A stretch of DNA of 64,000 nucleotides. Origin: Pseudomonas sp. PDM05. GTDB lineage: Bacteria; Pseudomonadota; Gammaproteobacteria; Pseudomonadales; Pseudomonadaceae. The notes beneath the pieces are model-generated. The model was not told the DNA's origin, did no database searches, and saw nothing but the letters and a program-made list of their open reading frames with translations. The stretch covers positions 806,001 through 870,000 of the forward strand of contig NZ_JACVAC010000001.1 of NCBI RefSeq assembly GCF_014851685.1. Reading direction: 5' to 3'. The position numbers were made by a program, and so were the translations under genes. Positions 26,600 to 36,607 of this stretch are shown here, in pieces (within the stretch, counting starts at the first letter, position 1; each line of letters opens with the position of its first letter).

Positions 26600-27804
26600 G
26601 CCGCCTCCATCTGCGCCTGCAAACGTGCCACCGGCCGCTCGCGCACGGGCCAATTCAATGCCGCCGCGAGCAGGCTCAACGCGATTGCGTCCTGCCAGAT
26701 CAAATCGTAGTTACCGGTTCGATCATAGACCACCCCGCCCAGCCAACCACCAAGGAAGGAACCGATCTGATGGAACAGGAACACAATCCCGCCAAGCATC
26801 GAGAGATTTCGTACGCCAAACAGCGTCGCGACCGTGCCGTTGGTCAGCGGCACGGTGGACAGCCACAACAAGCCCATCGCCATGCCGAACAGGTAGGCGC
26901 TGACCTGGGTCACCGGCGCCCACAGGAACAAGACGATGACCACGGCGCGCAGCAGATACAACGCGGTCAACAAGCGCGGTTTGGACATACGCCCACCGAG
27001 CCAGCCAGCGGTGTAGGTGCCGATGATATTGAACAGGCCAATCAACGCCAGCACCGTGGTACCTGTGGTTGCAGGCAGATGTTGGTCCACCAGGTAGGCC
27101 GGCAGATGCACGCCGATAAACACCACCTGGAAGCCGCAGACGAAAAAACCAAACGCCAGCAGCCAGAACCCTGAGTGGCCGCACGCTTCTTTCAACGCTT
27201 CACCCAAGGTTTGCTGACCAGCCATCGACGGCAGCGGGCGATCCTTGAGCATGCCGACCAGCGGCAGAATCAACGCCACCATCAGGCCCAACGCCAGCAA
27301 TGCAGCGGACCAACCCAACCAACTGATCAAGCCCAAAGTGCCTGGCACCATGGCGAACTGGCCAAACGAACCGGCCGCGCTCGCGATCCCCATCGCCATA
27401 CTGCGCTTTTCCGGCGCGACGGCACGGCCAACCACGCCGAGAATCACCGAAAATGAGGTGCCGGACAGGCCGATACCAATCAGCAAGCCTGCACTGAGGG
27501 ATAACGACCACGCCGAGTCGGACAAGCCCATGAATACCAGGCCCACGGCGTACAGCACCCCGCCGACAAACACCACTTTGGTCGCACCGAAACGGTCCGC
27601 CAACGCACCGGCAAACGGCTGCGCCAGGCCCCACACCAGATTCTGCAAGGCGATAGCCAGGGCGAAGGTGCCGCGCCCCCAACCGAATTCGGCGCTCATC
27701 GGCGCCAGGAACAGGCCGAAGCCATGCCGCACGCCCAAGGACAACGCCAGGATCAGCGCACTCCCCACAAGGATCCAACCACTGGTGCGCCACATCGAGG
27801 TCAT
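26596..27804 (-). CDS. MFS transporter
   Basis: A 402-residue inner-membrane transporter of the major facilitator superfamily with 12 predicted helices. The motif between helices 2 and 3 reads GALADRFGATKVVF (MFS motif A), and the N-terminus RHGFGLFLAPMSAEFGWGRG resembles the oxalate/formate-antiporter and monocarboxylate-like branch. Substrate unknown. A MarR repressor gene lies 54 bp upstream on the same strand, and a perfect palindrome in that gap matches one at the marR start, so the two genes form one regulated unit. Confidence 0.92.
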   Translation of the reverse strand: MTSMWRTSGWILVGSALILALSLGVRHGFGLFLAPMSAEFGWGRGTFALAIALQNLVWGLAQPFAGALADRFGATKVVFVGGVLYAVGLVFMGLSDSAWSLSLSAGLLIGIGLSGTSFSVILGVVGRAVAPEKRSMAMGIASAAGSFGQFAMVPGTLGLISWLGWSAALLALGLMVALILPLVGMLKDRPLPSMAGQQTLGEALKEACGHSGFWLLAFGFFVCGFQVVFIGVHLPAYLVDQHLPATTGTTVLALIGLFNIIGTYTAGWLGGRMSKPRLLTALYLLRAVVIVLFLWAPVTQVSAYLFGMAMGLLWLSTVPLTNGTVATLFGVRNLSMLGGIVFLFHQIGSFLGGWLGGVVYDRTGNYDLIWQDAIALSLLAAALNWPVRERPVARLQAQMEAA

Positions 27805-27821
27805 TTCTTATTCTCCGTTCA

Positions 27822-27835
27822 CGGGTATATACCCG
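27822..27835. promoter_or_regulatory. MarR operator before the MFS gene
   Basis: CGGGTATATACCCG is a perfect 14-bp palindrome centred 25 bp before the MFS start. A 13-of-14 match is found again just before the marR-type gene at 28268, which supports a shared operator for that repressor. Confidence 0.65.
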
Positions 27836-27858
27836 CTTGTATTGGAACAAACCTGCCG

Positions 27859-28263
27859 TCAGGCGAGTTCGTCCAGCAAGGCCAACAAGGTTTCGCGTTT
27901 ATCTGCGCCGAGTTGATCGATCAATTTCTGCTGTGCTGCTTCCCACGCCGGTAACGCCGCGGCCAATCGTTGCGCACCGGCCTCGGTCAACAGCACCAGG
28001 CGGTTGCGCAGGTCATTGCCTTCCACCAGTTGCACCAGGCCTTCGCCTTCCAGCACCCGCAGGTTGCGCCCCAAGGTGCTGCGGTCCAGACCCATGGCTT
28101 CCGCCAGGCTGGAAATGCTCGGTTGATCCAGACGCTGCAAGTTGCACAGCAAAGAATACTGGGCAACGTTGATCCCGAAGCCGTCGAGAGCGCCGTCGTA
28201 ATGCCTGCTGACGCCACGGGCGGCACGTCGCAGGTTGGTGCATAAACATTGGGAGGCAAGCAT
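27859..28263 (-). CDS. MarR-family transcriptional regulator
   Basis: A 134-residue winged-helix regulator: ISSLAEAMGLDRSTLGRNLR is the recognition helix region and GLVQLVEGNDLRNRLVLLTE is the wing with its D-x-R motif. The N-terminus has two close cysteines (C6 and C8 in ASQCLCTNL), so oxidant sensing is possible, although many relatives carry such residues without redox function. It is followed by the MFS gene. A near-palindromic operator overlaps the region just upstream of its start, implying autorepression. Confidence 0.91.
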   Translation of the reverse strand: MLASQCLCTNLRRAARGVSRHYDGALDGFGINVAQYSLLCNLQRLDQPSISSLAEAMGLDRSTLGRNLRVLEGEGLVQLVEGNDLRNRLVLLTEAGAQRLAAALPAWEAAQQKLIDQLGADKRETLLALLDELA

Positions 28264-28267
28264 GGAA

Positions 28268-28281
28268 CGTGTATATACCCG
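28268..28281. promoter_or_regulatory. MarR operator overlapping the marR start region
   Basis: CGTGTATATACCCG matches the palindrome at 27822 at 13 of 14 positions and lies 4 bp from the marR ATG (28263), where binding would cover the ribosome site and probably the -10 region. Confidence 0.6.
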
Positions 28282-28305
28282 CGATTAAGGATTTGCAAGA
28301 AAGTG

Positions 28306-29034
28306 TTACAGCGCTAAACCGACCAGAACCGCGACTTCCAGCAGTTCCAGCAAGGCCCCGGCAGTGTCGCCCGTGGTGCCACTGAGGCGCTTGACCATCA
28401 GGTGGCGCAAACCGACAAAACATAGCGCCGCGAGCAGCACAGCGATCCCGCCGCTGAAACCACCGATCAGCAGGCACGCCAGGCCACTGAGGATCAGCAC
28501 CTGTTGGGCCACAACTCTCGGTAAATGATCCGACAGCGCCTGCCCCAACCCGCCGGCACGCACGTAGCGCGTGGTCAAGAACAAGCCCAGCATCGATGCG
28601 CGCCCGATCAATGGCGCCAGGATCAGCGCTACGCCGTTATGCTGTTCGATCAACGCCACCAGCGCGGTGAACTTGAGCAGCAGCACCAGCCCCAGCGTGA
28701 CCACGGCAATCGGCCCACTGCGCGGGTCCTTCATGATGGTCAGCGTGCGCTCGCGGTCGCCGAAGCCACCAAGCCAGGCGTCGGCGCTGTCGGCCAGGCC
28801 ATCGAGGTGCAAGCCGCCACTGAGCAACACCCAGGCGGTCAGCAACAACGCGGCATGCAGCAACAACGGGGCGCCCATCAACAACGCGTTCAAGCCCCAC
28901 AACAGCGAGCCGAACAACAGGCCGACCAGCGGATAAAACAGCAACGAGCGTCCCAGCTCCTGCGGCTGTGGCATGCCCGGTAGGCGAATCGGCAAGCTAC
29001 TGAGAAATTGCAGGGCGATCCAGAACGGCAACAT
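28306..29034 (-). CDS. cobS: Adenosylcobinamide-GDP ribazoletransferase
   Basis: CobS (called CobV in P. aeruginosa naming) joins adenosylcobinamide-GDP with alpha-ribazole (phosphate) to complete the cobalamin nucleotide loop at the inner membrane. The 242-residue protein has several hydrophobic helices and the family motif GLHLDGLADSADAWLGG with its Asp residues, plus MKDPRSGPIAVVTLGLVLLLK. It is the last gene of the cobalamin operon, starting 2 bp after the stop of the ribazole phosphatase gene. Confidence 0.95.
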   Translation of the reverse strand: MLPFWIALQFLSSLPIRLPGMPQPQELGRSLLFYPLVGLLFGSLLWGLNALLMGAPLLLHAALLLTAWVLLSGGLHLDGLADSADAWLGGFGDRERTLTIMKDPRSGPIAVVTLGLVLLLKFTALVALIEQHNGVALILAPLIGRASMLGLFLTTRYVRAGGLGQALSDHLPRVVAQQVLILSGLACLLIGGFSGGIAVLLAALCFVGLRHLMVKRLSGTTGDTAGALLELLEVAVLVGLAL

Positions 29035-29036
29035 CG

Positions 29037-29612
29037 TCAGATTCCTTCCTTCAGCACGCCGTCAGCCGCGACCTGCAGATTGAACAGCGCGCCATGGCCG
29101 ACTTCGACATTCAGCAATTGCTCACGGGGCAAGCCCCGCGCCCGCGCCAGCAACAAGCGCATCACGCCGCCGTGACTGACCAACAACACCCGCTCACCGG
29201 CGTGCGCTTGCTGCAAGCGTGCGACGGCAGCGAGAACGCGGTCGGAAAAGTCGCTGACCGCCTCACCCTCAGGCGGTGTAAAGCTGTAGGGATCTGCCCA
29301 GAACAAGCCGAGCGCTTCGGCGTCGGTCTCCATCAGCGCCGCAGCACTTTGGCCTTCCCAGGCGCCGAAGTGCAGCTCTTGCAGATCCGGCTCCAGGCTG
29401 ACCGGCACCTGCAGCTGAGCGCCCAACTCTTCGGCAAAACGTGCGCAACGCTGCAAAGGCGAGCTGACCAGCCGATGCCACGGCCCCTGGGCCACCACGG
29501 CGGCGCGCATCTGTTCCCAGCCCTTGGCGGTCAGCGCGTCGTCCAGGCTGCCGCGCAGGCCGCCGCCCAGCTCGGTCTCGCCGTGGCGCAACAGGTCCAG
29601 GTGCAAAGTCAT
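29037..29612 (-). CDS. cobC: Alpha-ribazole phosphatase (histidine phosphatase family)
   Basis: A 191-residue phosphoglycerate-mutase-like phosphatase with the phosphohistidine motif [10 protein letters not shown] near the N-terminus and the second His in [11 protein letters not shown]. In this operon position it is expected to dephosphorylate alpha-ribazole-5'-phosphate or adenosylcobalamin-5'-phosphate. I chose ATG 29612 ([11 protein letters not shown]), which overlaps the cobT stop by ATGA. The symbol follows Salmonella usage and differs from the P. denitrificans cobC, which names the aminotransferase upstream. Confidence 0.9.
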   Translation of the reverse strand: MTLHLDLLRHGETELGGGLRGSLDDALTAKGWEQMRAAVVAQGPWHRLVSSPLQRCARFAEELGAQLQVPVSLEPDLQELHFGAWEGQSAAALMETDAEALGLFWADPYSFTPPEGEAVSDFSDRVLAAVARLQQAHAGERVLLVSHGGVMRLLLARARGLPREQLLNVEVGHGALFNLQVAADGVLKEGI

Positions 29613-30664
29613 GCCGGGCGGTCTGCCACGGCGGCTTCGGCGAAGGTGGCCATCTGGCCGTGCAAGGCACACGCCAGGCGCAACAATGGCACCGCCAGGG
29701 CCGCGCCGCTACCTTCGCCCAGGCGCAGGCCGAGCTCCAGCAGCGGCTGTGCGTCGAGGTTTTGCAGCACGAGACGATGGCCTGGCTCGGCGCCCCGGTG
29801 GCCGAACACCAGCCATTCGCGGCAGCCCGGGTTCAGGCGTGTGGCCACCAGTGCGGCGACGCTGCAGATAAACCCGTCCACCAGCACCACGATGCCTTCC
29901 TGGGCGCAGGCCAGGTAAGCGCCGACCAGTGCGGCAACTTCAAAGCCGCCGAGATTGAACAGGGTGTGCAACGCGTCATCGCGCTGCCCGGCGTGCAACG
30001 CCAGTGCCCGCTCGATCACCGCAACCTTGTGACTGACGCCTTGGGCATTCAAGCCGGTGCCCGGCCCCGTCAGATCGCTGACCGGGCAATCGAGCAACGC
30101 ACACGCCAGCGCACTGGCGGCAGTGGTGTTGCCGATGCCCATCTCACCGCCGATAAACAACTGCGCACCGCTCGCCAGCGCGCGACGCGCACTGTCACGA
30201 CCGGCTTGCAACGCCAACCGCCCCTGGGCTCCAGTCATCGCCGGGCCGTTGACGAAGTTGGCGGTGCCCGCGCCGATGTTCAGGTGACGTACCCCAGGCA
30301 GATTCAGCGACGGCGTGACCGTGCCGAGGTCGATCACTTCCAACTGCGCGTCCAACTGCCGCGCCAGTACGCTGATAGCAGCACCGCCGGTGACAAAGTT
30401 ATGCAGCATCTGCCCGGTGACTTCCTGGGGAAACGCCGACACGCCTTCGGCGACCACACCATGATCACCGGCAAAGATCGCGATCCACAGTTGATCTACC
30501 GAAGGTTTGACCTGCCCCTGCAAGCCGGCCAATTGCACGGCCAACGCTTCCAGCTGGCCAAGGGAACCCGCCGGTTTGGTCAGTTGCTGCTGGCGCGCCA
30601 AGGCTTGTTCGTACGCCGCAGTGTCAATCGCCTTACATGGGTTGAGCCACCAGATGTCAGTCAT
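29609..30664 (-). CDS. cobT: Nicotinate-nucleotide--dimethylbenzimidazole phosphoribosyltransferase
   Basis: CobT (CobU in P. aeruginosa naming) makes alpha-ribazole-5'-phosphate from nicotinate mononucleotide and 5,6-dimethylbenzimidazole. The 351-residue protein shows [20 protein letters not shown] at the N-terminus, [20 protein letters not shown] and the catalytic-region [23 protein letters not shown] 30664 ([11 protein letters not shown]) overlaps the cobP stop by ATGA. Confidence 0.96.
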   Translation of the reverse strand: MTDIWWLNPCKAIDTAAYEQALARQQQLTKPAGSLGQLEALAVQLAGLQGQVKPSVDQLWIAIFAGDHGVVAEGVSAFPQEVTGQMLHNFVTGGAAISVLARQLDAQLEVIDLGTVTPSLNLPGVRHLNIGAGTANFVNGPAMTGAQGRLALQAGRDSARRALASGAQLFIGGEMGIGNTTAASALACALLDCPVSDLTGPGTGLNAQGVSHKVAVIERALALHAGQRDDALHTLFNLGGFEVAALVGAYLACAQEGIVVLVDGFICSVAALVATRLNPGCREWLVFGHRGAEPGHRLVLQNLDAQPLLELGLRLGEGSGAALAVPLLRLACALHGQMATFAEAAVADRPA

Positions 30665-31182
30665 AACGCAGTACCTTTCAAAGTCAGGGGCAGGCCGGCA
30701 ACCGTCAGGACAACACGCTGACAACGCTCAGCCAAAGCTTGATGCAGCCAACCGGCTTCATCCACATAGCGGCGAGTCAATTCGCCCAGCGGCACGACAC
30801 CGAGGCCGGTCTCGTTGCTGACAAAAATGATTTCACCCGGCAGCGCGGCCAGGGTTTCCAGCAGTTGATCGCGCTCGAACCCCAGGCGCTGGGGGTCTTC
30901 GAGCATCAGCAGGTTGGTCAGCCACAGCGTCAGGCAATCCACCAACAGGCAGCGCCCGACGGCGGCGTTTTCGCGCAGGACACGGGCCAGTTCGACGGGT
31001 TCTTCGATCAGCCCCCAGTGGTCGGGGCGACGCTGGCGATGCAGGGCGATGCGTTCGTTCATCTCACCGTCCAGCGGCTGGCTGGTGGCGATGTAGATGA
31101 CCGGCAACGCGCTGTCGCTGGCGAGCTTTTCGGCGAGACGGCTTTTGCCGGAGCGGGCGCCGCCGAGGATCAGTTGCAGCAT
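30661..31182 (-). CDS. cobP: Adenosylcobinamide kinase/guanylyltransferase
   Basis: CobP (CobU in Salmonella) phosphorylates adenosylcobinamide and transfers GMP to it. The 173-residue protein has the P-loop [13 protein letters not shown] at the N-terminus, the guanylylation-site region [11 protein letters not shown] and [23 protein letters not shown] 31182 ([13 protein letters not shown]) was chosen. A 51-bp gap with a stray REP-like head separates it from cobQ, the only real gap inside this operon. Confidence 0.95.
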   Translation of the reverse strand: MLQLILGGARSGKSRLAEKLASDSALPVIYIATSQPLDGEMNERIALHRQRRPDHWGLIEEPVELARVLRENAAVGRCLLVDCLTLWLTNLLMLEDPQRLGFERDQLLETLAALPGEIIFVSNETGLGVVPLGELTRRYVDEAGWLHQALAERCQRVVLTVAGLPLTLKGTAL

Positions 31183-31233
31183 AAGGTCACACCTTCCTGT
31201 GGGAGCAGTGCAGCAGTTGAAACCCACATACAG

Positions 31234-32685
31234 TTAAATCCCACACAGCGTGCGCAGCAATTCAGTGTCCAGGTGGTTCTCCACCAAGTCCGCCAAGCGC
31301 TCGATGTCACGCTCGCGCAACGCGTGGTAATCCACGCTTTGCACATCCTGCAAGCCCGCCCAGCGCAGCAACGCGCTGCACGCGGCCGGGGTTTCGAACA
31401 GGCCGTGAAGGTAGGTGCCGAGGATCTGCCCGTCCGCACTCTGGGCGCCGTCGCTGCGCCCGTCATCCAACAACACGGCGGCGTTCGCCAGCGCGCTGCC
31501 GGAAGTCACGCCCGCATGGATCTCATACCCGCTGACCTCGGCGTTTTCCAACAGCAGGCGCCCGCGCACGTTGCGCAACTGCTTTTCTTCTTCCAGCGTG
31601 GTGCTGAAGGCCAGCAGCCCCAAGCCATGGCTGGAGCCCGACGGCCCTTCCAGGCCCAACGGGTCGTGAACCTGCTCGCCGAGCATCTGCAAGCCGCCGC
31701 AAATGCCAAGCACTTTGCCGCCATAGCGCAAATGTCGCGCCACGGCGCTGTCCCAGCCGTTGGCACGCAAGTAGGCCAGGTCGCTGCGCACGCTTTTCGA
31801 GCCCGGCAGGATGATCAGGTCGGCAGGCGGAATCGGCTGGCCCGACCCGACAAATTGCAAATCCACCTGGGGATGCAGGCGCAGCGGGTCGAAATCCGTG
31901 TGGTTGCTGATGCGCGGCAACACCGGCACCACCACCTTGAGCGCTTGGGCGGCCTTGTCGATCTGGCGCTTGTCGATGCCGTCTTCGGCTTCCAGGTGCA
32001 GGTCCATCACGTAGGGCAGTACGCCCACCACAGGCTTGCCGGTGCGCGCTTGCAGCCAATCCAGGCCGGGTTGCAACAACGCAATATCGCCGCGAAAACG
32101 GTTGATGATGAAGCCTTTGACCCGCGCCTGTTCGCTCGGCGACAGCAATTCCAGGGTGCCGACCAGGTGCGCGAATACGCCGCCACGATTGATGTCGGCG
32201 ATCAGCAGCACCGGGCAATCCACGGCTTCGGCGAAGCCCATGTTGGCGATGTCGTTGGCGCGCAGGTTGATCTCCGCCGGGGAGCCCGCGCCCTCCACCA
32301 TCACCACCGGATAGGCATCGCTCAGGCGTGCATGGGAGGCCAGCACGGCTTGCATCGCGATGGCTTTGTAATCGTGATAGGCCACGGCGTTCATACTGGT
32401 GACGGCACGGCCGTGGATGATCACCTGGGAACCGGTGTCACTGTTGGGCTTGAGCAGCACCGGGTTCATGTCGGTATGGGGCGCCAGGTTGGCGGCCTGG
32501 GCCTGCACGGCTTGGGCGCGGCCGATCTCGCCACCTTCGGCCGTCACGGCGCTGTTGAGGGCCATGTTCTGCGGCTTGAACGGCGCCACGGCCACGCCCT
32601 GGCGGACCAGCCAACGGCACAGCGCGGTGACCAGGGTGCTCTTGCCGGCATCGGAGGTGGTGCCTTGCACCATCAGCGTACTCAT
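31234..32685 (-). CDS. cobQ: Cobyric acid synthase
   Basis: CobQ amidates four side chains of adenosylcobyrinic acid a,c-diamide with glutamine and ATP, giving cobyric acid. The 483-residue protein has the dethiobiotin-synthetase-like ATP domain ([20 protein letters not shown]) and a C-terminal glutamine amidotransferase domain with nucleophile Cys in [12 protein letters not shown]. The ATG overlaps the stop of the upstream aminotransferase gene by 4 bp. Confidence 0.96.
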   Translation of the reverse strand: MSTLMVQGTTSDAGKSTLVTALCRWLVRQGVAVAPFKPQNMALNSAVTAEGGEIGRAQAVQAQAANLAPHTDMNPVLLKPNSDTGSQVIIHGRAVTSMNAVAYHDYKAIAMQAVLASHARLSDAYPVVMVEGAGSPAEINLRANDIANMGFAEAVDCPVLLIADINRGGVFAHLVGTLELLSPSEQARVKGFIINRFRGDIALLQPGLDWLQARTGKPVVGVLPYVMDLHLEAEDGIDKRQIDKAAQALKVVVPVLPRISNHTDFDPLRLHPQVDLQFVGSGQPIPPADLIILPGSKSVRSDLAYLRANGWDSAVARHLRYGGKVLGICGGLQMLGEQVHDPLGLEGPSGSSHGLGLLAFSTTLEEEKQLRNVRGRLLLENAEVSGYEIHAGVTSGSALANAAVLLDDGRSDGAQSADGQILGTYLHGLFETPAACSALLRWAGLQDVQSVDYHALRERDIERLADLVENHLDTELLRTLCGI

Positions 32686-33671
32686 GCAGCGTCCTTGTAG
32701 GCCGTCAGCGCTTCGTCAAGGCGCAGCCAATCGGTGGCGCTATCAGGCAAGCCAAAACGCAGGCTGCTGTCGTGAACGAACAGGCGCAGCAAGATGCCGC
32801 GCTGGGCCATGAATTCGTGCATGCGCTCGGCATGCGGGGTGATCAGCCATTGGAACAAGGCACAGCCGCCGTGGGGTTGGAAGCCGTGGCGCTCAAGCAG
32901 GTCGAACAGCCGCTGGCTGGCCTCGATACAGCGCTCGCGCTGGCGCGTGTGCCCGGCCGTATCCGCCAGGCAGACTTGGCCCAGCACGCGGGTGGGGCCG
33001 CTGACGGCCCAGGGTCCCACCTGTTCGGCAAGCAGCCTGAGCAACTTGCGCTCGGCCAGGACAAAACCGAGGCGCACACCGGCCAGTCCAAAGAACTTGC
33101 CGAACGAGCGCAACACAATCAACCCGACCTGATGGGCCTGGCTCGCCAGGCTCAGGTGCGGCGTGACGTCCATGAAGGCTTCATCCACCACCAGCCATCC
33201 GCCCCGCTGCGCCAGCCGCGCGTGCCAGTCCAGCAGGCGTTGCGGACTCAGGCTGAGGCCGGTGGGATTGTTCGGGTTGACCACCACCAGCACGTCGAGG
33301 TTGTCGAGAAAGAAGTCGACTTCCTGCTCCAGCACTTCGCGCACCACATAACCGGCGCGGCGCCAGGCTTCGGCGTGTTCGGCATAGCACGGCGACAGGA
33401 CGCCGACCTTGCCCGCCCGCCGCAAGCGCGGCAACAGTTGGATCGCCGCCTGGGAGCCCGGCACCGGCAGCAAATGGGCGGCGCCGTAATATTCGCTGGC
33501 GGCGCGTTCCAGGCCGTCGTCGGTTTCCGGCAAGCGTGCCCAGGCCCGCAGCGGAATTTCCGGGATCGCCCACGGCCACGGCGCGAGGCCGCTGGACAGG
33601 TCGAGCCAATCGGCCTCGGCAATCCCGTATTGAATCGCTGCCTTGCGCAGCCGGCCACCGTGCTCAAGCAT
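32682..33671 (-). CDS. cobC: Threonine-phosphate decarboxylase-like aminotransferase
   Basis: A 329-residue class I/II PLP enzyme, named CobC in P. denitrificans/P. aeruginosa and CobD in Salmonella. It makes (R)-1-amino-2-propanol O-phosphate for the cobalamin linker. The PLP lysine is in [16 protein letters not shown], the NPNNPTGL loop is intact, and the N-terminal [16 protein letters not shown] is typical. It overlaps the upstream cbiB gene by 8 bp and the downstream cobQ by 4. Confidence 0.93.
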   Translation of the reverse strand: MLEHGGRLRKAAIQYGIAEADWLDLSSGLAPWPWAIPEIPLRAWARLPETDDGLERAASEYYGAAHLLPVPGSQAAIQLLPRLRRAGKVGVLSPCYAEHAEAWRRAGYVVREVLEQEVDFFLDNLDVLVVVNPNNPTGLSLSPQRLLDWHARLAQRGGWLVVDEAFMDVTPHLSLASQAHQVGLIVLRSFGKFFGLAGVRLGFVLAERKLLRLLAEQVGPWAVSGPTRVLGQVCLADTAGHTRQRERCIEASQRLFDLLERHGFQPHGGCALFQWLITPHAERMHEFMAQRGILLRLFVHDSSLRFGLPDSATDWLRLDEALTAYKDAA

Positions 33672-34572
33672 AGAATTGCGCCCCCGCGCATAGGATCAGC
33701 AGCCACAACCATACGCCGCGCTGCACCAGTTGCCAGCCTCGGTCGATGGAGTCCGCATCCGCCGCCGGGCCTTCGCCCAGTTGCGGGCGTTGATGTACTT
33801 CGCCGTGATAAATCGCGGCACCGCCCAATTCGACACCCAGCGCACCAGCGCCGGCCGCCATCACCGGGCCGGCGTTGGGGCTGTCCCACGTCGGGCCCTG
33901 GGTACGCCAGCACTTCAACGCCAGGCGGGTTTTGCCCAGCAGCGCGTAGGTCAATGCCACCAGGCGCGCAGGAATATAGTTCAGAACGTCGTCGATCTTG
34001 GCCGCCGCCCAACCGAAACGCTCGAAGCGTTCGTTGCGATAGCCCCACATGGCGTCGAGGGTGTTGCTCAGGCGGTACAGCACCACGCCCGGCACACCGG
34101 CAACGACAAACCAGAACAGCGCGGCGAATACCGCGTCGCTGCCGTTCTCCAGTACCGACTCGGTGGCGGCGCGGGCGACTTCGGTACGGTCCAGTTCGCT
34201 GGTCTGACGGCTGACAAGGTAACTCACACGCTTTCGCGCTTCGTCCAGGTCATCACTGCGCAGCGCCTGGGCGACCGGGATCACATGCTCGCCAAGGCTG
34301 CGCATGCCGAGGGCGCAGTACAACGCCAGGATCTCCAAGATCCAGCCGATATACGGTGCCCACGACAAAGCGGTGGCCAGCAGGGTCAACGGCACCACGG
34401 CGATAAACCACGCGGTCACGCCATGGCTGCGCCAGCCCCGGCCACCGCTGTTGAAGCGTTGCTCGATGCGCCCGGCGAAATTGCCGAACGCCACCAGCGG
34501 ATGCCAGCGCCTGGGTTCGCCCAGCAGCGCATCCAGCGCGACTGCGGCGACACACAGCAAGGCCACACTCAT
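33664..34572 (-). CDS. cobD: Adenosylcobinamide-phosphate synthase
   Basis: CobD/CbiB attaches aminopropanol (phosphate) to adenosylcobyric acid in the inner membrane. The 302-residue protein has several transmembrane helices and the family motifs [19 protein letters not shown] near the start and [20 protein letters not shown] near the end. ATG 34572 ([16 protein letters not shown]) overlaps the bluB stop by ATGA. The P. aeruginosa symbol is cobD; Salmonella calls it CbiB. Confidence 0.95.
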   Translation of the reverse strand: MSVALLCVAAVALDALLGEPRRWHPLVAFGNFAGRIEQRFNSGGRGWRSHGVTAWFIAVVPLTLLATALSWAPYIGWILEILALYCALGMRSLGEHVIPVAQALRSDDLDEARKRVSYLVSRQTSELDRTEVARAATESVLENGSDAVFAALFWFVVAGVPGVVLYRLSNTLDAMWGYRNERFERFGWAAAKIDDVLNYIPARLVALTYALLGKTRLALKCWRTQGPTWDSPNAGPVMAAGAGALGVELGGAAIYHGEVHQRPQLGEGPAADADSIDRGWQLVQRGVWLWLLILCAGAQFYA

Positions 34573-35219
34573 TGACTCACTCCCCAAGAATTTTCGTACA
34601 GCATGTCACTCAGCGGCCGCGGCTCGGTCCAGCCTTCGAGTTGCAACATCGGTGCCGGGTAGAACGCAGCGACCGGGCCCAGGCACAGCACAGCCAGGGG
34701 TTTGGCGCCGGGCGGCAGGCCCAGCAGGTCGGCCAGGGCCTGGGGCTCGAACAGCGAGACCCAGCCCATGCCCAGGCCTTCGACGCGGGCAGCCAGCCAC
34801 AGGTTCTGGATTGCACAGGACAGCGAGGCCATGTCCATTTCCGGCAAGGTGCGACGACCGAAGATGTGGCGCTCGCGGTCGTCCATCAGCGCTGCTACCA
34901 ATACCTCGGCGCAATCGTGGATGCCTTCGACCTTGAGCTTCATGAATTCGTCGGAGCGCTCGCCCAGGGCTTCGGCGGTGCGGATGCGTTCTTCTTCCAC
35001 CAGTTGCTGGATTTGCCCACGCAGTTGGCGGTCACTGATACGGATGAAGCGCCAGGGTTGCATCAGGCCGACGCTGGGCGCCTGGTGTGCGGCCTGGAGC
35101 AGGCGCTGCAGCAGTTCAGGCGCGACGGTGCCGCCGCTGAAGTGGCGCATGTCGCGGCGTTCGGCGATGGCGCGGTAGACGGCCTGGCGGTCGGCCTCAG
35201 GGAAGGCGTTGTCGGTCAT
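34569..35219 (-). CDS. bluB: 5,6-dimethylbenzimidazole synthase BluB
   Basis: BluB is a nitroreductase-fold flavin-destroying enzyme that breaks FMN to make the lower ligand 5,6-dimethylbenzimidazole, which needs oxygen. The 216-residue protein has the N-terminal FMN-contact motif [10 protein letters not shown] and later [23 protein letters not shown] 35219 ([15 protein letters not shown]) overlaps the cobB stop by ATGA. Its presence means the strain can make true aerobic B12 without an external base. Confidence 0.94.
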   Translation of the reverse strand: MTDNAFPEADRQAVYRAIAERRDMRHFSGGTVAPELLQRLLQAAHQAPSVGLMQPWRFIRISDRQLRGQIQQLVEEERIRTAEALGERSDEFMKLKVEGIHDCAEVLVAALMDDRERHIFGRRTLPEMDMASLSCAIQNLWLAARVEGLGMGWVSLFEPQALADLLGLPPGAKPLAVLCLGPVAAFYPAPMLQLEGWTEPRPLSDMLYENSWGVSQ

Positions 35220-36607
35220 GGCCTCTTCGCGGGCAAGCCCGCTCCCACATTGGATTGGGTTTCGACGTGATCCCCTGTGGGAGCTGGCTTGCCTGCGATG
35301 GCACCCTCCCGGTCTGGCGCAAACAGTGCCGCCACCGCCGCCGGATTCGACGGAAAGTAAAAGTGCACGTAGGAAGCCGTCATCCGCCCCTGTCGGAAAA
35401 CCGCCTCGGCACCACGCCCACCGTTGGGGCTCACGCCACGGGCAATCGGCGTGCAGTCGGTGCTGGTCAGGGAGTGGTGATAGGTGTGACCGCGCAATGT
35501 GCCTTCCGGCAGTTCGACATTTTGCAGGGCCAGGGCGGCCAGTTTCTTTTGCATCACGGCATCGCCCTGCAGCAGACCGAGCAACTCGGCACGCTGGCCG
35601 TCGACATCGGTGAGCGAGTCCAGCAGGTACAACATGCCGCCGCACTCGGCGAGCAGCGGTTTGCCAGCAGCGTGATGAGCACGGATCGCATCGAGCATCG
35701 CGGTGTTTTCCGACAGCGCCTGGTGATGCAATTCCGGGTAACCACCCGGCAGATACAGACTGTCGGCGTCAGGCAATTCGCGGTCATGGATCGGCGAGAA
35801 GAAGTGCAATTCGGCGCCCATCGCCCGCAACAGGTCGAGGCTGGCGCCGTAGGTGAAGGCGAAGGCTTCGTCGCGAGCCACGGCAATGCGCACGCCGTTG
35901 AGCAACGGCTCGGCCTCAATGATCTGCGGCGCAGCGAACGTCACCGGCGGCGGCAATGCGACTTCGCAACTGCTGCCCAGGGCTTGGGCGGCGGCATCGA
36001 GGCGCAGGTCGAGGTCATTCAGTTCGCTGGCTTGTACCAGGCCCAGGTGGCGGCTGGGCAATTCGATGCCGGTCTCGCGGGACAGCGCGCCGTACCAGCG
36101 CAGGCCCTCGGTCAGACTGCCTTCGAGCAATTGTGCGTGGCGCAGTGTGCCTACGCGGTTGGCCAGCACGCCGGCGAACGGCAGGTCCGGCTGATAACGC
36201 GCCAGGCCCAGCGCGAGGGCGCCGAAGGTCTGGGCCATGGCGGTGCCGTCGATCACACCGAGCACCGGCACGCCAAAGTGGCGCGCCAGGTCAGCGCTGG
36301 ATGGCGTGCCGTCGAACAGGCCCATCACGCCTTCAATGAGGATCAGGTCAGCCTCGCCGGCGGCTTCCCACAACAGGCGACGACTTTCCTGCTCTCCCAC
36401 CATCCACATGTCCAATTGATACACCGGCGCACCACTGGCGCGCTCGTGGATCATCGGGTCGAGAAAGTCCGGCCCGCATTTGAACACGCGCACCTTGCGT
36501 CCCAGGTTGCGGTGCAAACGGGCGAGCGCGGCGGTGACGGTGGTTTTGCCCTGGCCGGACGCCGGTGCGGCGATCAAGACGGCCGGGCAATGACGGGGCT
36601 GATTCAA
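35216..36607 (-). CDS. cobB: Cobyrinate a,c-diamide synthase with REP-encoded tail
   Basis: CobB amidates the a and c side chains of hydrogenobyrinic/cobyrinic acid. The 463-residue protein has the ATP-binding LIAAPASGQGKTTVTAALAR and a C-terminal amidotransferase domain with the Cys in LLAECGGMLYLLDSL. The start is TTG at 36607, overlapping the cobO stop as TTGA; no ATG fits the family N-terminus. The family normally ends soon after SYVHFYFPSNP. Here about 32 more residues (REGAIAGKPAPTGDH, then [12 protein letters not shown]) are encoded by two REP sequences at 35222-35302, yet the stop still overlaps the bluB start. Confidence 0.94.
   Translation of the reverse strand: MNQPRHCPAVLIAAPASGQGKTTVTAALARLHRNLGRKVRVFKCGPDFLDPMIHERASGAPVYQLDMWMVGEQESRRLLWEAAGEADLILIEGVMGLFDGTPSSADLARHFGVPVLGVIDGTAMAQTFGALALGLARYQPDLPFAGVLANRVGTLRHAQLLEGSLTEGLRWYGALSRETGIELPSRHLGLVQASELNDLDLRLDAAAQALGSSCEVALPPPVTFAAPQIIEAEPLLNGVRIAVARDEAFAFTYGASLDLLRAMGAELHFFSPIHDRELPDADSLYLPGGYPELHHQALSENTAMLDAIRAHHAAGKPLLAECGGMLYLLDSLTDVDGQRAELLGLLQGDAVMQKKLAALALQNVELPEGTLRGHTYHHSLTSTDCTPIARGVSPNGGRGAEAVFRQGRMTASYVHFYFPSNPAAVAALFAPDREGAIAGKPAPTGDHVETQSNVGAGLPAKRP
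35222..35302. repeat. REP pair inside the cobB 3' coding end
   Basis: Two REP heads in back-to-back orientation: gcgggcaagcccgctcccac (about 35229-35248) and gtgggagctggcttgcctgc (about 35277-35296). They belong to different head types (agcggg and agctgg). They lie entirely within the translated 3' end of cobB. Confidence 0.9.

Noticed and set aside
30739..32700. 653-residue ORF antisense to the cobP-cobQ region
   Set aside because: A shadow of well-supported cobalamin genes; no domain or ribosome site.
35222..35302. REP pairs considered as a CRISPR array or insertion sequence
   Set aside because: They are short, paired, inverted and scattered singly through the window without a transposase.
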